A DNA stretch of 22,157 nt, from NCBI GenBank assembly GCA_030040515.1, contig JASHTO010000499.1, positions 1-22,157 on the forward strand. Direction: 5' to 3'. Origin of the DNA: Terriglobia bacterium. GTDB taxonomy: Bacteria; Acidobacteriota; Terriglobia; UBA7540. The notes under the pieces are model-generated. The model had not been told where the DNA came from. It was given only the letters and a program-made list of their open reading frames with translations, and ran no database searches. The position numbers and the translations under genes were made by a program. Shown one piece after another: positions 9,401 to 15,584 of the stretch (the first letter of the stretch is position 1; each line of letters begins with the position of its first letter).

Positions 9401-9643
9401 CTCGCTCTGGTCAGGCTTGCCCGGAACGATGGGAATGCTGCCGTCGGCAAGCGGCTTCAGCGCCTCCTCGCGAACGTCCAGGCGCAGGTCCATCTGGCGC
9501 GCGGTCTTGTCCGGACCGTGGCACTTGAAACACGTGTCTGACATGATGGGCCGAATGTCGCGGTTGAAGCTCACTTGCGCGCTCGCCGCGGCCGGCAGAA
9601 GCGCGGCAGGAAGAAAAATCAGGCTAAGAAGACGGAGTTTCAT
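6401..9643 (-). CDS. Planctomycete-type cytochrome c (PSD1) / DUF1549 / DUF1553 protein
   Basis: A 1080-aa exported multidomain protein. ATG 9643 is preferred to the adjacent TTG 9646 and has AGGG ~7 nt upstream; it gives a clean signal peptide (residues 1-22, ending AAASA). The N-terminal cytochrome domain has a haem site C38-F-K-C41-H42 in FNRDIRPIMSDTCFKCHG. DUF1549 follows (ADRRTLIRRVTLDLTGLP..WLDAVRYADSRGYHGD) and holds a second haem-type site C328-A-E-C331-H332, continuing DHKFDP. A middle region (~450-700) looks like a beta-rich insert. DUF1553 is at the C-terminus (RLDFANWLVSRDNPLTARVFVNR..WQQFFGTGI..SNTPLQALVLLNDP). Function is unproven; the pair with DUF1501 is thought to be periplasmic or outer-surface, with electron transfer implied by the haem sites. 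It is first in a likely three-gene run. Confidence 0.95.
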   Translation of the reverse strand: MKLRLLSLIFLPAALLPAAASAQVSFNRDIRPIMSDTCFKCHGPDKTARQMDLRLDVREEALKPLADGSIPIVPGKPDQSEIIKRIFSTDQSDIMPPEYAHKTLTQAQKETLRRWVLEGAKYEALWSFQPIKRPPVPENVEDPALVVNPIDAFVQERLAKEGLQPSPEADRRTLIRRVTLDLTGLPPTPQEVEQFVASKSPDAYAKLVDRLLASPRYAEMETMHWLDAVRYADSRGYHGDNPQPAWPYRDYVLRAFRDNKPFDDFTREQLAGDLLPNATTEQKVASAYNRILRTSQEGGIQNKEYLAKYGSDRVRTVSAVWLGLTTGCAECHDHKFDPILTQDFYAMKAFFADIKEEGLLPGQGKDAWTTLPLPSEDQTRQQAQLDADLQAVQAALDAKTDALKPQQATWEQTLLADSQADRFKWQYQRPFAAKSAHGAVLTIYNDEPVDSNIYITDGAGSLNFHRGPGNGLVVASGPNPDNETYTVSFRPGAGTWTELGVHVIQDESLPGNRLGRGSDRFILTEVEARVSVDGKQPAVKSPFVLATTNGTGETEGHPPMAAIDGDPKTGWAEDSEDGKSPFLALRFAHPVKTRAAAVITVYLHQDSALRRATIGRFRLALSSAQYSWPELGDSGVDAGLKIDTDKLTRMGVREGMPGDVLKVLNVSAEKRTKEQVATLREHFQWSEPQLLPAFIAVEKIKAQQLILEASIPRCLVTVATTPRETRILPRGNWMDDSGKIVQPAIPIFLGKLDTGGRRATRLDFANWLVSRDNPLTARVFVNRAWQQFFGTGISKVLNDLGSQGEWPSHPELLDWLAAEFMEPTWDAGGTHPWDVKHIIRTIAMSHTYRQSSLSTPELDEKDPDNRLLARQSRFRVDAEVVHDIALSVSGLLVEKFGGPSVKPYQPELFWSSLNFPKRDYSPSRGDDLYRRGVYIHWQRTFLQPSLAAFDASTREECTVNRVNSNTPLQALVLLNDPIFVEAERVFAQHALEKGGPNLNARISWAFMQALGRTPAPGEEQILASLYQKSYADFRANPQRAISLLQVGESPVAKDLRPTDLAAMTMVTRAIVNLHETITRN

Positions 9644-9646
9644 CAA

Positions 9647-9851
9647 TCACCCTTGGGATGGATGGAGACTCAATTCAATTCGAACTCATGAACTCGTTCA
9701 AGGAACAAAACATCTGCAGTTTACATTGTGACACTTTGCTGGCTTGCGATGCAAGATGAATGATGGTCCGAATGTGGTGCGGCTTGCAAAAAATGGTAGC
9801 CACGGTCGGTACATTCCTGACCGCACCCGGCAATGGTGCAATTTGGTATCG
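9647..9851. other. intergenic region upstream of the cytochrome gene
   Basis: No convincing gene. It must hold the leftward promoter of the DUF1549/DUF1553 gene, but only a weak minus-strand match is visible (TTGAAC at 9696-9701, 17 bp, TTGAAT at 9673-9678; 4 of 6 in each box). The rest is moderately AT-rich with a repeated GAACTC around 9682-9695. Confidence 0.4.
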
Positions 9852-9932
9852 GTAGCGGCGGTCTCTGACCGCCGAATCGTGACCGCCCTGCGACTCAAAG
9901 CCTTCGGGCGACGGATCGGAGATCGACGCTAC
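9852..9932. repeat. 81-bp cruciform intergenic repeat element 2
   Basis: The ends GTAGCG (9852-9857) and CGCTAC (9927-9932) are inverted repeats. A strong hairpin CGGCGGTC-TCT-GACCGCCG spans 9856-9874. The 21 bp at 9894-9914 match 6367-6387 exactly in inverted orientation. A second shared block, CCGCCCTGCGAC (here just before the core), appears in element 1 with one extra base but on the other side of the core. The element's right end supplies the stop codon of the BrnA-like gene. Confidence 0.75.
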
Positions 9933-10141
9933 AACAAACTGTGCCACTTCGGGGCGCGCTTGGATGCGGCGCATTCCACGAGGTACCAATTCATCAGGCT
10001 TTGATAGGGGATGCCTCGTTCCGCGGCCATTGATCGGAAATAGGTGATGGCGGCCATGTCAATCCGAATGGTGATCTGTTTCTTCATCCGGCGGGCATAG
10101 GGATTCTTGACGGACTTTGAGAAATCGTAGCTCTTACGCAT
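9929..10141 (-). CDS. BrnA-like (CopG/ribbon-helix-helix) antitoxin, orphan
   Basis: A 70-aa protein matching the BrnA antitoxin pattern: MRKSYDFSKSVKNPYARRMK, then KQITIRIDMAAITYFRSMA, then GIPYQSLMNWYLVECA. In BrnTA pairs the antitoxin binds operator DNA through this ribbon-helix-helix region and neutralises the BrnT ribonuclease encoded just upstream. I chose ATG 10141 because GAGGAG lies 7 nt before it. No toxin gene fits: only 54 nt separate it from the stop of the preceding propeller gene. A 21-codon open frame (10199-10134) ends in TAA overlapping this ATG and may be a toxin remnant. The C-terminus (KWHSLL) stops inside cruciform element 2. Confidence 0.75.
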   Translation of the reverse strand: MRKSYDFSKSVKNPYARRMKKQITIRIDMAAITYFRSMAAERGIPYQSLMNWYLVECAASKRAPKWHSLL

Positions 10142-10195
10142 TTCTGTACTCCTCATATAACTGACCGGCCACAGCAAGCTCCGGGCAGCGCCGAA

Positions 10196-13100
10196 TCACT
10201 TAAAGTCATCGTCGTCATCGTTATCCGTCGTCGGCGGGGCTTCCGCGCGACCCCGGCCGCCGCGGTCTTCGAGCGAAATGGCTGGCAGGCCGGCTTGCTT
10301 TAGGGCAGCGTTGAGCTTCGGCAAATCCTGAGTCTTGATTTCCGCCCAGCGGGCGAGCGCCTTTTCCGCGCCTTGCTTTTCCTGCGTGAAGGCGGTCATG
10401 GCGTCGGCGGAGGGCGCAACGTCAGCGCTTTCCACGGCGCGCGACACTTGGCCCAACAAAGTGTTCAATGAACGGAGCGTGTTGAAATCGAAAGCCGGCG
10501 GTTCGGCCTCGGCGAACGGTCCGGGCGGCGGCACCGGCCCGGCGACGGCCATGGTCTTGTGGTCGATCTCCGCAATCTGCCCGGCAAGCACCGTGCCGCC
10601 TGCTTTCGAGCGGAGCGATTCAAGCTGGTCGTGCACTCGCGTCGCCACGCGCAAGGCTGAACTGACTTCCACTTGCTCCGCGCCAATCTGCCGCGCCAGC
10701 TCGAATTGCCTTATCAGGTCGGTTTGCGAGGTCTTTACGCGTGGATCCATTTTTAAAGTGAGCGGCTGAGTATAACTCTTGCCGTCCACGGTCAGCTTCA
10801 CCTGGTATTGACCCGGCGGCGCCCAGGGATTGGCCCCGCCTCGAAAAAGATTCTGCCCGCCACCGCCGGAAGCGGAACTGGGATAGGTGATGTCCCAAAC
10901 AAAACGATGCATCCCTGGCGCGGTGGAGAGAGCGAGCGGCGGATGAATCCAGACCGCGGGAATATCCAACCGCTTGGGGTCGGTGCGCGGCAGCCGATCA
11001 TCGCTCGCATATCGGCGGACCAGCTTGCCCGCCGAATCAAGAACCTCCAGCGTGACCGGCCCGCTCGACGCGCTTTGCAGGTAGTAGTCAAGGTACGCTC
11101 CGTCGGGCGGATTATCGCCCTGTGCCTCATCGAGCGGCAGCGGCGTGCCTTCAAAGCCGCCGGGGCGCACGCGATAGGCAACGGCCGGTTTAAAGAGATA
11201 TGCCGACGAGCCTGCCGCAGCACGCGCCTGGCGCAGCGGCATGATGTCATCGAGAATCCAGAAGGAACGCCCGTGCGTGCCGATCACCAGATCGTCGTTC
11301 TTAATCACCAGGTCGCGCACCGAGCAGTTGGGCAGATTCAATTGCAGCGGCTGCCAGCTATCGCCGTCGTTGAAGGAGACAAACACTCCGGTTTCGGTGC
11401 CGGCAAAGAGCAAGCCCCGCTGCACGGGATCTTCGCGAATGGCCTGCGCGTAGCTTCCCTCGGGAATGCCTTTGGAAATTTCCTGCCACGTCTTGCCGCC
11501 ATCGTGCGTGCGGTAGAAATGCGGCTTCATGTCTTCCAGCCGGTGGCGATCAACAGCGGCGTAAGCTCCATTGGGATCGTGGTGCGAAGCATCGAGAATG
11601 CTGATCTTCGACCAGGGAGTAAGGCCGGGTGGCGTAACGTTGTGCCAGGTCTTGCCGTCATCGTGCGTCACCTGAATCAACCCATCATCCGTGCCGACCC
11701 AGATTTCACCCGCGACCAGCGGCGAGGGCGCGATGGTGTAAATCACGCCGCGGCGCTTCCCTTCACCTGCAGGGACATCGGCGGCGGTAAGGGGGTCGAG
11801 ATTGGGTGGCGCGCCGGGGTCTTCGCGCGTAAGGTCGGGACTCAGCACCTGCCAGGTGTTGCCGGCGTCTTTCGAGCGAAAGAGAATCTGCGTGCTGAAG
11901 TAAATCTCCCGAGGATCGCGCGGAGAAATCACCGTGGGCAGCGTCCAGGTGTGGCGATAGTCTCCGGGATACGCCAGCGAAGGCGCAACATCCTGCGTTT
12001 CATCCGTGGCCAGATCGAACTTGCCCACTGCGGCGCCGAACGAGCCGCCGTAATAGATGTTGGGATCAAGGGGATCGGGCGCGATGTACTGGCTCTCGCC
12101 GCCCACTCCAATGGGCCGCCAATCGCGCGTGCTGATTCCGCGCGCGTGGCTGCGGCTTTCCGTGCACAAGGCGCCGGAATCCTGCTGCGGCCCGCATACC
12201 CAATAGGGAAAATGCGCGTCCGTAATGACGTGATAAAACTGCGCGGTGGGTTGGTTATACCAGGACGTCCAGGTCTTCGCGCCGTCCACGCTGATCACTA
12301 CGCCCTGATCGCTTGAGAGAATCATGCGATGGGGATCATCGGGGGTAATCGAAAGGCTGTGGTAATCGTCGCCGCCCGGAGCTCCCTTGATGGCGTCGAA
12401 ACTCTTTCCGCCGTCGGTGGAGCGGTAGGTCGAGGTGTTGCAGACGTAGACCACGTCGGGATTCTTCGGGTCCGCGGTGATGCCGCCGAAATACCAGCCG
12501 CGCCCCCAGATGCGGCGCTCGTTATCGGTAAGTTGAAAGTGCGCGCCCGCGTCATCCGAGCGATAGACGCCGCCGTCCTTCGCGTCCACGAGCAGATAGA
12601 CGCGGTCCGGCTGCGATCGCGAAATCGAAATCCCCATGCGGCCTAGGCCATCCGTCGGAAGTCCCTCGGTGAGCTGTTGCCAGGTGTCGCCACCGTCGGT
12701 GGATTTATAAAGCCCGCCGCCGCCGTAAGACGGCGGATAAACTTCCCAGGGCGGCCGGCGCGTATTCCACAACACGGCGTAAACGATGCGCGCGTCGCGG
12801 GGATCGAGGCCAAATCAATCGCACCGGTGTTTTCGTCTTTGAAGAGAACCTTCTGCCAAGTTGCCCCGCCGTCGGTGGAACGAAAAACGCCGCGCTCGGC
12901 GTTCGCACCGTAAGCGTGACCCAGCGCGGCGACAAACAATCGATCGGGATTCTGCGAGTCCACCACAATTTGGCCAATCTGGCGACTGTCTTCCAGGCCA
13001 ATGCGCGCCCAGGTTTTGCCCGCATCCGTGGATTTGTACATGCCGTTGCCGTAGGAAATGTCATCGCGCATGTCGGCTTCGCCGGAACCCACGTAAACGA

Positions 13101-13431
13101 CCTCGGGATTCGAAGGCGCGACGGCAATGGCGCCGATGGAGGCGATGGGCTCCGAGTCGAAGATCGGGTTCCAGGTGCGCCCGCCATCCATGGTCTTCCA
13201 AACGCCGCCACCCACTGCGCCGAAGTAAAAGACCTCCGGCTGGCCCGGAACACCCGTGGCGGTCAGGGCGCGGCCGGCGCGAAAAGGTCCGATCAGTCGC
13301 CAGCTCATTCCGGAAAACAGGTTGGGGTCGACTTCCTGCGCGCGCGCTCGGCTTGGCGCCAGCCCGGCGAGAACCACGGCGCACACCAGGACAGCACGGG
13401 TCACGATCAGAGATTGATGAATGCGGTCCAC
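10196..13431 (-). pseudogene. secreted Asp-box (VPS10/sortilin-like) propeller protein, frameshifted
   Basis: Reading through one frameshift gives a ~1078-aa exported protein. GTG 13431 has GGGAGG 9 nt upstream and gives a signal peptide (VTRAVLVCAVVLAGLA, cleavage near ARA-QE). At least eleven Asp-box repeats are visible, such as KTMDGGRTW, KSTDAGKTW, RSTDGGATW, RSKDAGNTW and RTHDGGKTW, typical of sortilin-like/BNR beta-propellers. After ~residue 660 comes a beta-sandwich and a helical segment, ending in an acidic tail (DNDDDDDF). The frame breaks at 12806-12807: the sense strand reads TTG GCC TC GAT CCC where family logic wants LAFDPRDARIVYAV, so one base is missing. Upstream (12807-13431) and downstream (10196-12805) parts are otherwise intact, with no decay, so the break is either very recent or a base-calling error. 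The substrate is unknown. Confidence 0.85.
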
Positions 13432-13715
13432 AAAAGGAAACCTCCCGCGGAAAATGCCTGATTCGGAGTGACAAAGTATACACCCGCGGCCCGCCTGGCG
13501 ACGTTTCAACCTTGATTGCGACGGGCCAGGGTTGCTGTCACATGGCGATTGATGGAGTTGGCTGGCGATAGGTAAGAAGTGCTTTGTTTTCAACAAATGG
13601 ATTACGAGGTGAGTCGGAGATAATGGCACAAGATGAATCATGGTCACAAACTCAGCATCGGAGCCATCACTGAAAATAAAGATGTTATAGCAGGCCGGTT
13701 CTTGGCCAAGAATCG
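13432..13715. other. gene-free host upstream region of the propeller gene
   Basis: No gene is supported. A minus-strand TATACT (13475-13480) sits 44 bp before the propeller gene GTG and could be a -10, but no -35 is found at normal spacing. A perfect 14-bp palindrome TTCTTGGCCAAGAA lies at 13699-13712, directly beside the proposed prophage end. An 11-bp segment TGGTCACAAAC (13641-13651) is an inverted copy of the core of the repeats at 13717-13744. Confidence 0.45.
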
Positions 13716-13716
13716 T

Positions 13717-13744
13717 GTTTGTGACCAAAAGTTTGTGACCAAAA
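13717..13744 (+). repeat. two tandem 14-bp repeats, candidate transposase-binding sites
   Basis: GTTTGTGACCAAAA occurs twice head to tail (13717-13730 and 13731-13744). The first is preceded by T, giving a 5'-TGTTTGTGACC end. Direct repeats at an extreme end are expected for MuA-type transposases. The repeats are seen directly; the binding role is inferred. Confidence 0.6.
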
Positions 13745-13913
13745 TTCTGAAAGTTGCACTTGGCCCGGCGCGAGGCGGTGGAGAATTGGAAAAAACGAGC
13801 TGATGAAAATGGAAAGAGGGCACAATCCGATAATCACAGAAACCAAAGAAGGAAAGTCACAGGATGCAAGAATTAGAGAACTAGAGAACGGCTGGAAAAT
13901 TAGAAATGGCGGG

Positions 13914-13946
13914 GCCGGAGGCCGATCCGGGCGGATGGCCTCCGGC
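13914..13946 (-). terminator. hairpin after the leftward prophage operon
   Basis: GCCGGAGGCC (13914-13923) and GGCCTCCGGC (13937-13946) form a perfect 10-bp stem with a 13-nt loop. It starts 10 nt after the stop of the last leftward gene (13956). The downstream minus strand is only moderately U-rich, so it is an imperfect intrinsic terminator. Confidence 0.5.
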
Positions 13947-13955
13947 TGGATGGAG

Positions 13956-14345
13956 TCAGGCAGTCTTCGGGAGATTCTTCTCGACACGATCCTCTTCTTC
14001 ACGGCGAATGTCGAACAGCCGGTCGGAAGCGAGTTTCCAAAGTTCAAGTTGCAACCTAATTGAGTCGGCTACCCACTCATAGGGAAGGTCATCACTTCTG
14101 AAATCGCTTCCCTCAGCATCCATTCCAATCATGGCCAGAGCAAAAAACTCGGTAAGTTTCTCAGCTCTTTTATAAGCAAAGGAGCAGAAATTCCTACAGT
14201 CATCCGCGCTGGGCGCAGGCCCGACTCCAAGGATTGGAAGGCTTTTTCTGAGTTCGTACATCCCTTCGAAGTCCGGCTCGTATGCCGGAGCTTCGGGTTT
14301 CTTCTCTGGCTCTCTCGTTTTTGCTACATTCAATTTAGTCTTCAC
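13956..14345 (-). CDS. hypothetical protein, last gene of the leftward prophage operon
   Basis: A 129-aa protein I do not recognise. Its GTG start at 14345 is well supported by GGAGG with 7-nt spacing. The first ~25 residues are charged and proline-rich (KTREPEKKPEAPAYEP), then come helices with aromatic and cysteine residues (DDCRNFCSFAYKRAEKLTEF) and a mixed-charge end (LFDIRREEEDRVEKNL). No signal peptide or membrane segment. It lies downstream of the MuB-like gene, separated by ~100 nt that hold a strong hairpin, so it is probably an accessory early function. It is more AT-rich than the host genes. Confidence 0.65.
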   Translation of the reverse strand: MKTKLNVAKTREPEKKPEAPAYEPDFEGMYELRKSLPILGVGPAPSADDCRNFCSFAYKRAEKLTEFFALAMIGMDAEGSDFRSDDLPYEWVADSIRLQLELWKLASDRLFDIRREEEDRVEKNLPKTA

Positions 14346-14370
14346 TGGACTTACCTCCGGTGTGAGATTA

Positions 14371-14404
14371 GGATCGCCGCGCTGCGTAACCAGCGCGGCA
14401 ATCC
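14371..14404. promoter_or_regulatory. strong intra-operon hairpin
   Basis: GCCGCGCTG (14376-14384) pairs perfectly with CAGCGCGGC (14391-14399) around a 6-nt loop. The stem extends through one mismatch to GGAT (14371-14374) and ATCC (14401-14404). It lies in the leader of the 129-aa gene, 26 bp upstream of its GTG. No U-run follows on either strand, so an RNA-processing or translational-control element is as likely as a terminator. Confidence 0.45.
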
Positions 14405-14443
14405 GACTTGCCTAACAAATTTCTTTTGCAAATCCAGCATCTT

Positions 14444-14650
14444 TCACGTCGCTGTCTCTATTGCAGGGAGCAGCGTGCCTACCAAGATTTCCTTCTCCCC
14501 CTCGGTCAAATGCGGGTTTGGCGCGACAAGGAACTGATCGAATTGGAAGATCGCGCAGACAAGATTTCCGTCCAAATCTTCACACTCCCGGCTGAGCTGT
14601 CCGAGCAGATCGCGCAGCGTGCCACTGAGAAGTGTTTCGTACTGTCGCAC
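14444..14650 (-). CDS. small hypothetical protein downstream of MuB-like gene
   Basis: A 68-aa protein starting at GTG 14650, 7 nt after the MuB-like stop. GGAAGGAG in the last MuB-like codons lies ~10 nt before it, so translation is probably coupled. The sequence is acidic and leucine-rich (ETLLSGTLRDLLGQLSRECEDL..FQFDQFLVAPNP). I recognise no domain. The tight spacing and shared strand support a real early phage gene, but it is short and could be spurious. Confidence 0.5.
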   Translation of the reverse strand: MRQYETLLSGTLRDLLGQLSRECEDLDGNLVCAIFQFDQFLVAPNPHLTEGEKEILVGTLLPAIETAT

Positions 14651-14657
14651 GATCAGT

Positions 14658-15584
14658 TCACTCCTTCCATGTCCGCATATCGCGCAATATATTGAACAAT
14701 CGCCGCGCGCTGACGTAGCTCTTGCCGCTCTCAGGGTCTTTCACTTCGGCGCTATCCAAAAGTGCTTCAACTTTTCCGGCGCTCAGGCCGGGCAATTCGC
14801 CAAGAATCATCTGGCGGCCCTCCGTGCGCGAGGGGCCAAGGACAGATTCTTCCAGTTGCTGAATACGGCTCCTCCACTGTTCGAAATGCACATTGCGGCG
14901 CGGATCGAAGAGGCGTAAGACCGCCTCGTTGCCGCATACCAAAATGCCTATGCGAGCGCGCGCCAGGTCGCCGATCTCGCGCAGGGTTTCGAGTGTATCG
15001 ACGCGCGAACCAAGGTGCTGACCTTCATCCAGCGCCACAGCCACAGACGATTTGCGCCGCCGCAGCGCGTGAAGCAGGTTTTGGCGGATTCCGTCGGTGG
15101 AATAGCTATAGGGCACACTCAACGCCCGCGAGATGCGTCCCAGCAACACAGACGGCGACATTCCAGACGGTGACACGCGAATATAGACAAGCCAGGGCTC
15201 AGGCTCACACGCGGCCTCAGCGGCGCGATACTCCAGCAAAAAACTTTTTTGCGCGCCCGCCGGGCCTTGGAGCGTTCCCCAGCGTCCGCGCCGAATCGAT
15301 GCCAGCATTTTATCCATCATGCGCGTGGCGTGGGTTTCGTAGAGCTTGCCGGGCAGCTCAGGAAGCGGCACTGGATTGTCCGCGAGGAATGCGAGTACTC
15401 TGCGGGCCATCGGGCTGCCCAAACCGTTGCGGTCGCTTATCCGCGACCCGCTGCAAAACTGCCGCATCGTCTGATAGTTTTCGCCCATGGAGAGGGAGAT
15501 CGCCTGGAGCGTTGACCCGGTTCGCGACATGTAAACGTAAAGTTTCTGCCGCGCTTCCTGCCGGATTGGGTTTGAAAAGTCCAC
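14658..15584 (-). CDS. MuB-type AAA+ ATPase, transposition target-DNA activator
   Basis: A 308-aa protein of the MuB/TniB-like AAA+ class, which binds target DNA with ATP and recruits and stimulates the transposase. The N-terminal ~50 residues contain a helix-turn-helix (TLQAISLSMGENYQTMRQF), as in MuB. The ATPase core has Walker A GPAGAQKS (107-114), Walker B VAVALDE (181-187, D186/E187) and a sensor-1 region ILVCGNE (N219). The Walker A is unusual: glutamine (Q112) replaces the glycine before K113. Start GTG 15584 overlaps the transposase stop by one base (TAGTG), so the two are translationally coupled. The length matches MuB (~312 aa). Confidence 0.9.
   Translation of the reverse strand: MDFSNPIRQEARQKLYVYMSRTGSTLQAISLSMGENYQTMRQFCSGSRISDRNGLGSPMARRVLAFLADNPVPLPELPGKLYETHATRMMDKMLASIRRGRWGTLQGPAGAQKSFLLEYRAAEAACEPEPWLVYIRVSPSGMSPSVLLGRISRALSVPYSYSTDGIRQNLLHALRRRKSSVAVALDEGQHLGSRVDTLETLREIGDLARARIGILVCGNEAVLRLFDPRRNVHFEQWRSRIQQLEESVLGPSRTEGRQMILGELPGLSAGKVEALLDSAEVKDPESGKSYVSARRLFNILRDMRTWKE

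Noticed and set aside
9673..9701. Promoter for the cytochrome gene (TTGAAC, 17 bp, TTGAAT)
   Set aside because: Only 4 of 6 matches in each box, not better than chance in this AT-rich stretch.
10808..12316. 502-codon open frame on the plus strand, antisense to the propeller gene
   Set aside because: It is the mirror of a GC-rich coding sequence with clear Asp-box repeats on the other strand; its product is arginine- and alanine-rich with no recognisable domain.
13803..14063. 86-codon frame on the plus strand in the prophage left region
   Set aside because: It overlaps the hairpin and the end of the better supported 129-aa minus-strand gene, with no ribosome site and low-complexity composition.
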